Assembly (NCBI GenBank): GCA_009859145.1
Contig: VRVR01000002.1
Location: 473,853 to 537,852, forward strand
Reading direction: 5' to 3'
DNA from: Andalucia godoyi
Lineage: Eukaryota; Discoba; Jakobea; Jakobida; Andaluciidae
Length of the DNA: 64,000 nucleotides
The number at the start of each line of letters is the position of its first letter. The stretch's first letter is position 1. Positions 8,127 to 18,202 of the stretch are shown in pieces. A program made the translations under genes and the position numbers. A model generated the notes under the pieces. That model saw only the letters and a program-made list of their open reading frames with translations, was not told the origin of the DNA and made no database searches.

Positions 8127-10946
8127 TCATTCACCGTGGGCCGGATCGTGCATAAAGCGATCATCCGCCGCACCACCAACATCAAGGAAGTTCTCGTGAC
8201 GCTTCCGAATCGATGGCGAAATGGAGTGCAGATCGCTGAATGTCTGGCTCTTGGCAAGAAATGGCGAAGGAGAAGGAGAAGGAGAAGGAGAAGGAGAAGG
8301 AGAAGGGGACCGCGACGGTGGCCGCGAGACGAAAGCTTTTGCAGAGGAAGAAGCTGTGCCAACATCTCCTTCATTAAAGTCTGCCGAATCAAACAGCAGC
8401 AAAGGAGGAATATCCTTGGAGGATAAAGAACTGTCAATTTTTCGGACATTGGCATCCGCACGATCATCTCCATGGACCTGGCGGGGGTCAGAGGACGGAG
8501 TGCGAGGTGGAGTGGTAAGGTCCTCATCGTGAACAAATGGCGAATGGTCCTTATCAGATGCATTTGAAGACAGTGCCGGCGAGCGCATAACAAACGGGGA
8601 ATCGCCAATTCCGGACCCCGACCGCCTTCGGCGGACATATTGCGAGCCTCCACAACCAACAATCAACACTACCAGCAAGACCACCGATAAGCCAACTGCC
8701 CCATCAGTGGTCAAACAACGATCGATGAGCGTGATTAACCTCGCTGCTCGCTCCCACTTCTTTTCAAGGGCCTGTGTTTCGTTCAACATGAGCGCAAATC
8801 GCTCAAAAACCCGTGCTTCGACTGTTGCAAGTCGCTTTTCTGTCTTGTCGTCGATTTCCATTTGAATTTCGGCCAGATGGTGTGCGAGATGAACCATGTG
8901 ACGAGCAAGAGCATCTTGTTCGTCGTCAAACCTGTCCACCGACTGCTTGAAAAACCACTGATTGGACTCCAGTCGATTAATCTTGGTTAACATCACCCGG
9001 AAGATGTTCTCTTGGTCGGAACCTCCACGACGCGTGTTCTGTGTTGGATCATTGTCAACGACAGGAACGATGGAAGGATCTCGCCACGCAAAGTGCTCAC
9101 CAGAAGGGCGTGAAGGCATGGTCGCATCCACAGCCTTGTCGATAAACTTTGAAGCGCTTGTGGAATGTTGCTGCGATAGAATGAATTCCTTCGGATCCGT
9201 GGTCTGGATGTCCGCACTGTCGGGAGACACACCACGCTTGAGGTCTTCAAGGAGCGAGGTTCCAAAAACCTGCAACTCGGAAATCGTGCAAAAATGAGAC
9301 TTGTGACGACTGTGATGCGACAGGAACAAAATGCGCAAGTATCGCACGTAGGACGGCTTGAAGAGATCGTAAACAAACGTGGATCGAGAAGGTTCAACAA
9401 GAGGTGCCTCGAATCGTCCGAGTTCCAGCCAGTAGCAACTGGGAGGCTTACACGGATATTTGGTCGATCCCAGCACTGCAAACCGACGCACACTGCCAGC
9501 GTAGTACTCGTAGTTGGCGATCCCAAAAGATTCCATCAAAATTTCTTCTGGCAACTCGACATTCATCCAAATCCGAGATTCTGTACATGGAACTCTCCAG
9601 TACTTGTCCTCATTGTTATTCAGGACCTGATGAGCGCCTTTGCTGTTCGGTGTGGAGTCGAGAATTTTTGCTCCAACAAGAAAAGATGCATAGTTGAACT
9701 TGTGGTGCGGAAATTTGAAGGCAACCGGAAATTCAAACGGAACGGGCTCAACGGTTGTCGAGTTCTCGCGAGAAGGTACATCTACAGAGACGGTCACCTC
9801 TTTCGCTTCCGATGCCGTACTTGGCGCAGCTTCCGTCCTGTCCTCCGCAGCGGGACCTCGGTTGGGCACAGCAGAAGCTGCTTCTGCTACAACAGGTTCC
9901 AAAGGCGCTTGCTCGAGTTCTTTCGACTCGGCCGGTTGAACGTCGTCCACAAATACATCATCCAACGAAGGCGAAGACGATGATGCAAACGTCACGTTGG
10001 CGCACAAAGGTTCTTGAACATCGGGGCTGGATGCCGGCATGTTGGAGGACGCAGGATGTGTGTGGGCGTCGTTGGAAGAGCCCTCCTGCGAGTCTCCCGT
10101 CTGCGTCTTGTTGTTCTCCTGCTTCTCAATAGACAGAAAAACATCCGTGGAATTGTCCAAGTCGGTAATGATCTCTAGAACCGCGTCTGGCGAAACAGAA
10201 ATCACAGCTTCTTGAGGAAATTCGACGTGTCGTAAATCCTCGAGCGTGGGTACCGAGTCTGCCATTCCAACGACGCCGTCCACTTCCGAAAGCCTTCCTG
10301 CGTTGGCGCTCTCCACGGTCGCAACCGTCGGCATCGTCGCAGCCGTCGCCACATGATTGAGAGCGTCAGTGTTTCCATTTCCACTGGATTCTAATTGAAT
10401 CATGCGGTCCTCCACGGGCGCGACGGGATGCTTCGATGATGTCTTCCATCCGCGCTCCGACGGCAAATCCTGCTGGAAACCACCGGAGATCGGATAGATC
10501 GTCGAGGAATACAAGTCGCGAAACGATGCAGGGTCTTGTCTTCCAACGTGCTTATTCTTGTCTGGTTTCCTGAGAACCTCCGAACCCGTCTTCCTCTCGC
10601 TTCTTACAACTCCTAGAGGATGCTTTTCAAGTGCAATCGCATAGAAGCCAGTGCTCGGACTGTCGCAGACGGACCTTCTGAACCCAAACTCGTCGAGAAA
10701 CGACGGAACGGATTCAACTGCGCAGTGACCCGTCAGCAACTCTCTTTCTCGCTCTCGAAGCAGCCTCTCTGAAAACCGCGACTGATAATTCCCAAGCATT
10801 CCCTCTAGAACCTTGTCGGACAATTCCTGTCGTTTCTTGGTCGATTCATCCGCGGCAACGATGACAACAACAACACCACCAAGAAGAGAAAGGCAATACA
10901 AAAGAACAGTAAACAACAGTATGTGATTCACACGTCTCATTCCCAT
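8127..10946 (-). CDS. Mid-SUN domain membrane protein (SLP1/SUCO/plant SUN3-5 type)
   Basis: About 939 residues from ATG 10946. An N-terminal hydrophobic segment (about residues 8-32) is a signal or anchor. After a Ser/Thr/Glu-rich region, the SUN domain lies at about residues 411-565, with conserved NNNEDKYWRVPC, GIANYEYYAGSVRRFAVLG and YVRYLRILFLSHH. A coiled coil follows (about 640-745, EIQMEIDDKTEKRLATVEARVFERF), then a second transmembrane segment near 750-770 and a cytosolic tail. A SUN domain in the middle of the protein marks the SLP1/SUCO/Opt group of the ER and nuclear envelope rather than C-terminal SUN proteins of the LINC complex. The tail contains a Ser-Pro repeat from an AGAAGG hexanucleotide microsatellite. 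Confidence 0.88.
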   Translation of the reverse strand: MGMRRVNHILLFTVLLYCLSLLGGVVVVIVAADESTKKRQELSDKVLEGMLGNYQSRFSERLLRERERELLTGHCAVESVPSFLDEFGFRRSVCDSPSTGFYAIALEKHPLGVVRSERKTGSEVLRKPDKNKHVGRQDPASFRDLYSSTIYPISGGFQQDLPSERGWKTSSKHPVAPVEDRMIQLESSGNGNTDALNHVATAATMPTVATVESANAGRLSEVDGVVGMADSVPTLEDLRHVEFPQEAVISVSPDAVLEIITDLDNSTDVFLSIEKQENNKTQTGDSQEGSSNDAHTHPASSNMPASSPDVQEPLCANVTFASSSSPSLDDVFVDDVQPAESKELEQAPLEPVVAEAASAVPNRGPAAEDRTEAAPSTASEAKEVTVSVDVPSRENSTTVEPVPFEFPVAFKFPHHKFNYASFLVGAKILDSTPNSKGAHQVLNNNEDKYWRVPCTESRIWMNVELPEEILMESFGIANYEYYAGSVRRFAVLGSTKYPCKPPSCYWLELGRFEAPLVEPSRSTFVYDLFKPSYVRYLRILFLSHHSRHKSHFCTISELQVFGTSLLEDLKRGVSPDSADIQTTDPKEFILSQQHSTSASKFIDKAVDATMPSRPSGEHFAWRDPSIVPVVDNDPTQNTRRGGSDQENIFRVMLTKINRLESNQWFFKQSVDRFDDEQDALARHMVHLAHHLAEIQMEIDDKTEKRLATVEARVFERFALMLNETQALEKKWERAARLITLIDRCLTTDGAVGLSVVLLVVLIVGCGGSQYVRRRRSGSGIGDSPFVMRSPALSSNASDKDHSPFVHDEDLTTPPRTPSSDPRQVHGDDRADANVRKIDSSLSSKDIPPLLLFDSADFNEGDVGTASSSAKAFVSRPPSRSPSPSPSPSPSPSPSPFLAKSQTFSDLHSISPSIRKRHENFLDVGGAADDRFMHDPAHGE
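8265..8306. repeat. AGAAGG hexanucleotide microsatellite inside the mid-SUN gene
   Basis: About seven perfect units in frame with the minus-strand gene, encoding alternating Ser-Pro. Because the unit is six bases, length changes would add or remove Ser-Pro pairs without a frameshift. Confidence 0.9.
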
Positions 10947-11826
10947 CGTGAGAAGAAGACCATTGGGAGATGTTTTGTTCGGGTCTTTTGACGAGACTTG
11001 GGCGCTATGTGTGGTCGTCGTCGCAATTTTCAATGTGCCTGTTCGGATGCATTAAAAAGAGAGACGTCCTTCTTGGAAAAGAGGAGTGACGTGATGTGAT
11101 GCTCGTGTTGGATCTCACTACGGCCGGCACTCAAAACAAAAATTCGAAAAGCCAAAGATTGTTTATATTACTGTTGAATGAAGACCGACCTTTCCCCCCT
11201 GCAGATCGCTGCTACCGGTGGCGGCAGGTCGAGGCCCACTGAGAGACACTGTCGAATATTGACAACCGATTCCTTGTAATCGATGATTCCTCCGCCGCCG
11301 GGCCTCTCCCTCTCTGTGGCGCACACCATTGCCAATCAACAATCAATGCAACATCCGCTCGATTGAAAATAGAGAATGAAAGATCGAGAGAGAGAGAGAG
11401 AATGAACCAGTGGATGAAAAATGCGGAATGGCAATAAAAGAAGCTCGTTGAAATCCCTAGTTTTTTCCTGGTTCCCAAAGTCTAAACGGTTTCGAACGAA
11501 TGCACTCATTGATCAATTCGAGAGCTCTGAACAGGAAAATAGGTTGTTTCTGTCTTGGGGTGCGCAGACCCACAGATGTCACACTCAAAAGGGGAGTTCA
11601 TTGAATGGGTGCTGCTGCGGATTATGAGAGTCGTTTTAATTCAAAATTTCCGGACGAGGCTGGAGCATGCGAGCCAAATTTTTGGAGAGGTTTGGGTTGG
11701 AGGGTAAAATACGTACGTTGGGTGACGTGTAGAGGTGGCTGCAGAGGGCGTGGATGGTGGGGCGCCTGCTGGAATGGAGAAGAGAGAAAGAAAGAGGAGG
11801 AAATGTGCAGACTGGAGAGCAGCGGT
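10947..11826. other. Intergenic region between two minus-strand genes
   Basis: Promoter side of the mid-SUN gene and 3' side of the large surface-protein gene. It includes a short GA run near 11387-11402. I see no credible gene, RNA or mobile element; the frames here are short and low in complexity. Confidence 0.4.
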
Positions 11827-14800
11827 TTACAGAAGCGAGAACAAGAGCGTGGCAACGACGGCAGTCAAGAACGAAAGCAATCCAAAGACACCCGCAGCGG
11901 ACTCGGTGTTCGCTGGTTGCTGATTAACGTTGGCAATGCGAGCGACGGCATAGTAGTTTCCGACCGTTGAGACCGAGCCGCAGTACTGGTTTCCGGACTG
12001 CGTGACCGTGATCTGGAGAGGCGTGCCGGGGTTTCCAGTGGTCGAGTCTGCCATCGCGAAGTCCTTGATGTAGTACGTTGCGGAATCGTACGTGATTGCG
12101 TTGTTGATGTCCACACACAGTGTGACGCTGCCAGTGAGAGACGTGTCCGACGTCAGACCCTGGGCGTTGGACAGCACCACCGCGACCTTGTAGTTGTACG
12201 AGTTGGTGATGTACACGTTTGTGTCTGTGGCCAGCAGCTTGACATCAGTTGCCTTCTCCGCAGGCACGTTCTCCATGATGCTGTTGACGGCGTTCGATGC
12301 AGAGACGGATGACAACTGGATCTCCGTCATCGCAACATTGATCGAGAAGTTGCCCGCAACGTTCGTGCTGTCGAACACGATGTTTCCGCAGGAAGCTTGC
12401 GTTCCAGGATCGACTCTGCATTTCTTCTTCTCCAGCTTGACGATCGAGTTGAAGCACGATCGAGAGGCGGCTCCAGCGGTGCAGTCGCACGAGATGCGCT
12501 CAAAGATCTCAATCATCGGGAGGTACTTGGTGCGGGCAAAGTTCAGCAGCTTCCGACCTTCAATTCTTGCCACTGCGTTCTGAATAGCGTCATCCACCTT
12601 TCCGTTGTCCAGCGTGTTTGTCCACTGATTCACAGAATCCCATCGACGGTCGGACCACGTTGTCGGCAAAATGGAGCCTGCGGTCCACTTGCCATCCACC
12701 CATGTGTAGACCGGTCGTCGGGAGCGGCCGCATGCATTGCAGTTTGTCGAGTCATAGTCGTTCCACTCGAAGGGCTTGTTGTCGTCCACACAGCGAGAGC
12801 CATGTGCATCGCACTCCGCCTTGGACGTCGCACGAGTGTGCCAGACGCCTCCCCTTGCCGTGCAGACGGAAGAATTGGAGACATCACTGTCCACGCAGCC
12901 CACACGAGACCACTGTCCAGTACAGGGCTTCGGGAAACCGTTCGAGTCGATCTCGAACTTCTTGACGCAGGCACCGTTTTTGCAGCCGTCTGGTCCGCAG
13001 CGCTGGAATTCGTAGTCATCACACATGCCGGTGGCCGTGCACGACGCTTGATCCGGACACCATGCATAGTCATTCCAGTTGCACTGAAGTTCGGACTGCA
13101 TGGTTCCGGTAGAGCACGTTGCCTGGGTCCGGCCACCACAGGTGTGGAACTGGAGAGGGGCTACGCACGATGCGGCATCCTGAAGATCCGTACGAACACA
13201 CTTCTGCGTGTTTTGGTTCCAGCGGGCAGCATTGTTGATCTGCGAGCACGCAGATGCATTCGCAACGGAGTTGTCGACGCACATGGTCTGAACGCCTCCT
13301 CGAGACTCGCAGCGGCGGCAGGCAACTGTGCACTCGCGCGCTGCATTGCATGCGGTCGAGTTGCCGCCGTTCTGGCGGACGGAGAAGATGGAGCACACTC
13401 CCGCCGAGCAGTCCGAGTTTGTGTCGTATCTTCCGGGAGTAAACACCTTTCCGGGCCAGAATACGGGTGAGTTGGTTTGCTGGAGGCACTGGGTTCTACC
13501 CTGGGGCTGCGAACCCGGTCCGTAGACACACGATGATGTCCTAAAGTCCCAGAAGGAGTTTCCGTATTGGAAGCAATCATTCATCGTGGAGATGTTTGTC
13601 AGGATGCAGCGAGTAAACGAGCAAGAAAAGTCCATCCCATTCGCCTGCGCATTGCTGCCGCAGATGGCGGAAGGCGTACACTGACTGACATTCTTTGCAC
13701 TCTTGTCAATGCACATCCGGTTTCCGAGAGTTTCCATCCAGTAGAAGCCAGCACCCTCACACGAGGTCTTGTCCTGGATTCCCGTGACTTGGCATCGTGC
13801 GAACTGCGAAACCTCCATGCACTGACCCCCGTAGCAAAGTCCGCAGAATTTCTGGTTGTCGGTACCGTTCACGCAATTCGAAGGGGTCATGGAATTGTCC
13901 CACGGACTCCAGTTGCACTTCTTCTCTGACAAGCAGCCGGCTTGGTTCCCCGGAACGACCACGGGCATGTAGCGTCCGTCCGAATCCTTCTCGAAGGACA
14001 TTGTTGACCGGTACGTGACATGCACACCCGATGCATTGGTGTAGTCCGCCATAGGTCCGACGCAGTCCAGCGACATGAGCCGTGCTCGGAAGGCAGCTGC
14101 AAAGGCGTCGGCTTGCTCAGTCTGCGAAGCATACTTGGACTGAAGAGCCCATTTGTTGGCCAGCTCATATCGCAGATCCGGGTCCATGTTATCCAAGAAG
14201 CATTTCACGATGATGTCGGATTCCGCAGAGGATCCCCACGGAACAACACAGCGGTTCGTCTGGGTATCGCAGCGCTTGGAATACGTGCAGTCGGAGTCCG
14301 TCTGGCATACCTTGTCGTAGATCTGCTTCTGGCAAGTGGACCGGAACGAAGTGTACTGGTCAAAGACGTCCTTGGAATTGCTGTTGGTTTGCGATTTCCG
14401 GTCCGCTTCTGCCTGATCCTGAAGTGCAGCAATAAAGTCGCGCAGAATCGGGGTGATCTTGGCTGGAGTCGAGCATTTTGCTGCGATCTGCGACGAAACG
14501 ACGTTGTCGACCGAAGTGACGGAAAGGGTCATTGCGGTCGGCACACAGCACTGCGAGTAGCGGAGCGTTGCATTGCAGCACGGAGACTGCGCAAACTGCA
14601 GCGAATCAGGAGGGAACGTGCAGTCCGTGGAAGGAGGCAGGGTCACTGTCTTCGAAGACGTGGTCAAGAAGGAGCCGACCAGTCCTTTGCAGCCGTCCAT
14701 CGACGACAAGGTGTCCAGTGAAGTGAGCAGAAAGCGGATCTGGTCCAGTGCCTGGCGGCCGCCAATGTTGGACTCCATATTCATCAACGACTGAACGGCC

Positions 14801-15510
14801 TTTTTGACAGACTGGAGACCGTCAAAGGTGCACTGGGGCTGCGAGACCTGCGTGAACGTCACCGTTCCGTCATAGGCAAGTCCATTGCTGTTAAAAATCG
14901 TTCGTGTTCCAGCGCCGCTTGGCTGGAATCGCAGTCGCGGACCGCAAGCAATAAGGTCACTGGCACTGTTGATGCGAGTAAACGGGTTCTGGCCCATGCC
15001 CTTGATCAGGATGACGGCGGCAACGCGGTTATTGACGGTTGAAATATTCAGATCAAACCCGCCAAACGAAGACAGCAGTCCCGACAACGGTTCGTAGGTG
15101 CTGGGTGACATCATCAAGAACTGAGGAGCACCGTTGCCACCACCGCTCTGCTGAGACTGCACGACGTTACTCGGACCGCATATGGATCCTGAATACGTCG
15201 TGAACTCCAGTGATGCAACACCGGCAGCATCGCGCGTGATGCGCGGCATGGTGTCTCCATCAGAGCCCTGCTGGACTGTTCCTTGGACAGAGCTGTAAGG
15301 AATAAGGTTGTTGGTTCCGTTCTGCTTCAGGTACACAGTCGAGTCGAAGTCGACGGTGAAAACGGCCACGAGGTAGTTTCCATCGGACCCCATGTTGAGA
15401 TTCGTGACACGAAGATTCGAGGACACGACGTTGAATGCGGACTGCGCTGAGATCAGCCCAGCTCCCACAAGCAAAGCCAGGAACAGCGAAATGGCGCCGT
15501 TGATCTTCAT
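11827..15510 (-). CDS. Large secreted cysteine-rich surface protein, probably GPI-anchored
   Basis: A 1227-residue protein. It starts with a clear signal peptide (MKINGAISLFLALLVGAGLI, cleavage near SAQ). It ends in a short hydrophobic tail (VFGLLSFLTAVVATLLFSLL) with no basic residues after it, preceded by small residues, the pattern of a GPI-attachment signal. Between lie a cysteine-poor N-terminal third, a long cysteine-rich central region (about residues 390-1010) with loosely repeated CxxC and CxxxxC spacings reminiscent of disulfide-rich extracellular modules, and a C-terminal beta-rich part. Many N-glycosylation sequons (for example NGTNN, NVSQC, NSSVC). I do not recognise the family. 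Probably a cell-surface coat or adhesion protein. It is followed upstream by a second, smaller secreted gene on the same strand. Confidence 0.85.
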   Translation of the reverse strand: MKINGAISLFLALLVGAGLISAQSAFNVVSSNLRVTNLNMGSDGNYLVAVFTVDFDSTVYLKQNGTNNLIPYSSVQGTVQQGSDGDTMPRITRDAAGVASLEFTTYSGSICGPSNVVQSQQSGGGNGAPQFLMMSPSTYEPLSGLLSSFGGFDLNISTVNNRVAAVILIKGMGQNPFTRINSASDLIACGPRLRFQPSGAGTRTIFNSNGLAYDGTVTFTQVSQPQCTFDGLQSVKKAVQSLMNMESNIGGRQALDQIRFLLTSLDTLSSMDGCKGLVGSFLTTSSKTVTLPPSTDCTFPPDSLQFAQSPCCNATLRYSQCCVPTAMTLSVTSVDNVVSSQIAAKCSTPAKITPILRDFIAALQDQAEADRKSQTNSNSKDVFDQYTSFRSTCQKQIYDKVCQTDSDCTYSKRCDTQTNRCVVPWGSSAESDIIVKCFLDNMDPDLRYELANKWALQSKYASQTEQADAFAAAFRARLMSLDCVGPMADYTNASGVHVTYRSTMSFEKDSDGRYMPVVVPGNQAGCLSEKKCNWSPWDNSMTPSNCVNGTDNQKFCGLCYGGQCMEVSQFARCQVTGIQDKTSCEGAGFYWMETLGNRMCIDKSAKNVSQCTPSAICGSNAQANGMDFSCSFTRCILTNISTMNDCFQYGNSFWDFRTSSCVYGPGSQPQGRTQCLQQTNSPVFWPGKVFTPGRYDTNSDCSAGVCSIFSVRQNGGNSTACNAARECTVACRRCESRGGVQTMCVDNSVANASACSQINNAARWNQNTQKCVRTDLQDAASCVAPLQFHTCGGRTQATCSTGTMQSELQCNWNDYAWCPDQASCTATGMCDDYEFQRCGPDGCKNGACVKKFEIDSNGFPKPCTGQWSRVGCVDSDVSNSSVCTARGGVWHTRATSKAECDAHGSRCVDDNKPFEWNDYDSTNCNACGRSRRPVYTWVDGKWTAGSILPTTWSDRRWDSVNQWTNTLDNGKVDDAIQNAVARIEGRKLLNFARTKYLPMIEIFERISCDCTAGAASRSCFNSIVKLEKKKCRVDPGTQASCGNIVFDSTNVAGNFSINVAMTEIQLSSVSASNAVNSIMENVPAEKATDVKLLATDTNVYITNSYNYKVAVVLSNAQGLTSDTSLTGSVTLCVDINNAITYDSATYYIKDFAMADSTTGNPGTPLQITVTQSGNQYCGSVSTVGNYYAVARIANVNQQPANTESAAGVFGLLSFLTAVVATLLFSLL

Positions 15511-16630
15511 TCTTCAGAGAACCAAAAAAAAAAAAAAGATTTTTGTTCTTTGTTGGTGTCGGTGTTGCTGATGATGATGAGCGGCAAAAAGGGATGCAAA
15601 GGATGCAAAGGACACTATAAGAAGTCTTTAAAAGAAGAGAGAGTAAAAGAAAAGAAGGAAAGAAGGAAAGAAGGAAAGAAGAAAAGAAGGAAAGAAGGAA
15701 AGAAGGAAAGAAGGAAAGAAGGGAAAAAAAACAGTCATAAATAACAGTGCGGACCGTCGAGTTCTGGGGCGGAATCATGATTCGTGTTTTTTCTTCACTT
15801 TTCAGCTCTGTCAACGAACCCTACAAAAACCGTCGCACCATTTTTGGGGCTACATCAGACCCCATCACAGCTGCTTTTTGAGGCAATCTTCGCTCGGGGG
15901 CCCGGATTTGTTCCTGTGAACAAAGAATGACGTCTCGCCTCGCAGTTTTTTTTCTCTCTCTCGTCCTTTTTCGTTTGGTTTGGCGGCCAATGTGTCTGAA
16001 AAACATGTTGTCATGCATTCGATGTGGGTGCTGTGGAGAGAGTTTTTCTAATATTTATTTTAAAATTAATAAGCGTCCTTTTCACGGGGAGCACTGTGTC
16101 TCAGGAGACCTGGTCCGTCGTCGTGCAGAAGCTCGTGTCAGCAGATACGATGTTTGTTTTTGATCCGTTGCAACGACCGGACCACCCCGTTGTTCAGGCA
16201 TTTGCGCAGGGCTGGCGATTGTTCAGGATGCAGGACGTCTGCTAGGGCGCTTTTTCCAAATTGCGTACGATCTGCTACGGCAGAGTCTGAAAGCGGATGG
16301 AACAGGCATCCTGATTCCTGTTTTGGAATGTGTCCGAGCAGACGATACGTCCCGCGGCCACATAATTCCGTTAATCCGTTGGAGTTGACAATACAAATTT
16401 GTTTGAAAGCAGGCGAATCCTTTGCGCTCGGGGATTCCTGCATTGCGAGCAGGAGTGCGTTGCGACAATACAACTTTCCCAACGCCCCAGAACTTATCGA
16501 TGGGAACTGTGTCTTCGACCTTCCCCTCCCCCCTCAAGATGGAGTTTCGCAACACACGACTCGCGCGCGGAACCGTCGCTTGTTTGGAATGAGATGCGCG
16601 GGGGAAAAGATGTTTTAATAGCAAACGGTT
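15511..16630. other. Intergenic region with a GAAAGAAG-type tandem repeat and scattered coding-like pieces
   Basis: A purine tandem repeat of GAAA/GAAG units lies at about 15647-15722, upstream of the large surface-protein gene. From about 16020 to 16610 several frames on both strands look protein-like over 40-90 residues (for example RRFFQIAYDLL-like and GRGTYRLLGHIPKQESG-like stretches), but none is intact and none has a recognisable domain. It could hold a decayed gene or a gene with unrecognised introns. Confidence 0.35.
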
Positions 16631-17716
16631 TTACAAGAATGAGACGCTCGAAATGAGGGCATTGTAGCTGTTGACGGTCTGCAGTGCGTGTTGCGCAATG
16701 TCGATCTGGATGGTAACCGGGTTGTCGTTGGCGTACTGCTTGTTGTTGGGAGTCACGGCGACGGACGTAAGTTGCGTGCTTGAATCGCGAGAAACAATCC
16801 AGCTAGAGCCCTTGGTTGCGTCTGCGAGCGATCCAGAGAAGACGTCGCTCGGGAAGCAAGCAGCGGAGTACGCAAATGCGGCATTGGCAGACTTGTCGTC
16901 GAACGGCGACAGATCAAACATCAGAGTCTCTGCATCTCCTTCAATATCGCTCGATGACAGGGAGCATGCGAACAAGTTTCCGTTTTCATCGTCCATCGGT
17001 GCGCATGTGAATCCCGAGGTGATCAAGTCCGCAATCCACGTTCCAGAGTTCGACAGCACGATTGCATGTCTCAATGGGCGCTGTCCCTGCGGTGAATTGC
17101 ATGTGTACATGCTCCACGATGCCTGCGCCGCGAGTGTCAAGTTCATTGACTTGAAAATCGGGACGGACGACGACGGAGACGTAATGGACACTGGTCCCAT
17201 GAACTGGTACGTCGGGGCATTGACATCGCGGACATGGAAAGCGCCTTCTCCGACCTGCCAAACGGCATTCTGCGTCGGTGCCGTTGCGTTTCCAAAGCAC
17301 TCGTCTGCGAAATCAAACTCGGCACTCAGGGTGGAGACGGAAGACATGTTCACGCGAACTGCACAGTGGAATAGACTGGTGTCCGAGGAGACACATCCAG
17401 ACGAGAACTCCACGGAGTTTCCAGAGCCCAGCTTCACGGGAATCGACGACCATGACGCAGGCTTGCGCGAGATGCATGCATACACATCCGGGCTGCGCGA
17501 ACGAAGGCCGCAGGCAAAAGAGAAGCCGAGGAACGTGGAAAGGAGAGTCTTGTCAGTGAATGCAGCAACAAGACCGCGCGTGAGATCCGAGTTGATCGCT
17601 GTGCAGTTTCCAAGGACGTCCGGGGCTGCACCGTCGACAGAAGCCGTATAAGTCTGTGCAAGCGTAACGCATGACAGCACGCCCAGAACAAGGCAAAGAA
17701 CCGCAAGTGTCTTCAT
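16631..17716 (-). CDS. Secreted protein of unknown family with two similar halves
   Basis: A 361-residue protein with a signal peptide (MKTLAVLCLVLGVLSCVTLA). The mature part has about ten cysteines and several N-glycosylation sequons. The two halves look alike in outline: ...LRSRSPDVYACISRKPASW...FDFADECFGNAT in the first and ...MDDENGNLFACSLSSSDIE...AFAYSAACFPSDVF in the second. Each half has a F/YAC strand and a later C in an acidic or aromatic strand, which suggests a duplicated domain of about 150 residues. There is no C-terminal anchor, so it is probably soluble. No family recognised. It lies just upstream of the large surface-protein gene on the same strand. Confidence 0.8.
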   Translation of the reverse strand: MKTLAVLCLVLGVLSCVTLAQTYTASVDGAAPDVLGNCTAINSDLTRGLVAAFTDKTLLSTFLGFSFACGLRSRSPDVYACISRKPASWSSIPVKLGSGNSVEFSSGCVSSDTSLFHCAVRVNMSSVSTLSAEFDFADECFGNATAPTQNAVWQVGEGAFHVRDVNAPTYQFMGPVSITSPSSSVPIFKSMNLTLAAQASWSMYTCNSPQGQRPLRHAIVLSNSGTWIADLITSGFTCAPMDDENGNLFACSLSSSDIEGDAETLMFDLSPFDDKSANAAFAYSAACFPSDVFSGSLADATKGSSWIVSRDSSTQLTSVAVTPNNKQYANDNPVTIQIDIAQHALQTVNSYNALISSVSFL

Positions 17717-18202
17717 TCTGCTATTCCTCCTTTTTTCCTCCCCTTCTTCTTCTTCTTCTTCCTTCTAAAACACGGAGGCTAACAAAAAGAAACAAATAAA
17801 AGAAACGGAAAAAAAGAAAAAGAAAAGGAAAAGGAAGGAGGAGAAGAAGAAAGAGAGAAGGCGAATAACAACGTACGAAAGCGACGAGCCTTGCGTAAGG
17901 GCGGTCAAAACGAAATCGGCTGTGCAGCGGGAACGCTGTGCGTCGTCTCTGTGACAATTTCGGGAGCAGTCGGGAAGAGAAGAGTCGGAGCCCCAAAGTC
18001 AAGATGCAGAAATCTGCAGGAATTCTGGTTTTTTAACAGAAACAGTGGGGAAGGTGAGGAGGCATCAGCTTGCGTCAACTCTGTCTATTTTAATCCTCCT
18101 CTTTTTCCTCCTTTCTTTCTGGTTTCTTTTGGTAATTGCAGTTGCTGCACTTTGCGAAGAAAGAAGAGGGAGCGGAAGAAAAGGAGGAATGAGCAAGGGA
18201 AA
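17717..18202. other. Divergent promoter region of a secreted-protein gene and the cyclophilin gene
   Basis: Rich in CTT/TTC and AAG/GAA runs on the plus strand. The frame of the downstream cyclophilin is open through part of this region, but the encoded residues lack homology and precede a clear signal peptide, so I treat them as 5' leader. No other gene seen. Confidence 0.4.

Noticed and set aside
12397-13470. 357-residue plus-strand frame inside the large surface-protein gene
   Set aside because: Antisense to a gene with signal peptide and GPI signal; no domain features.
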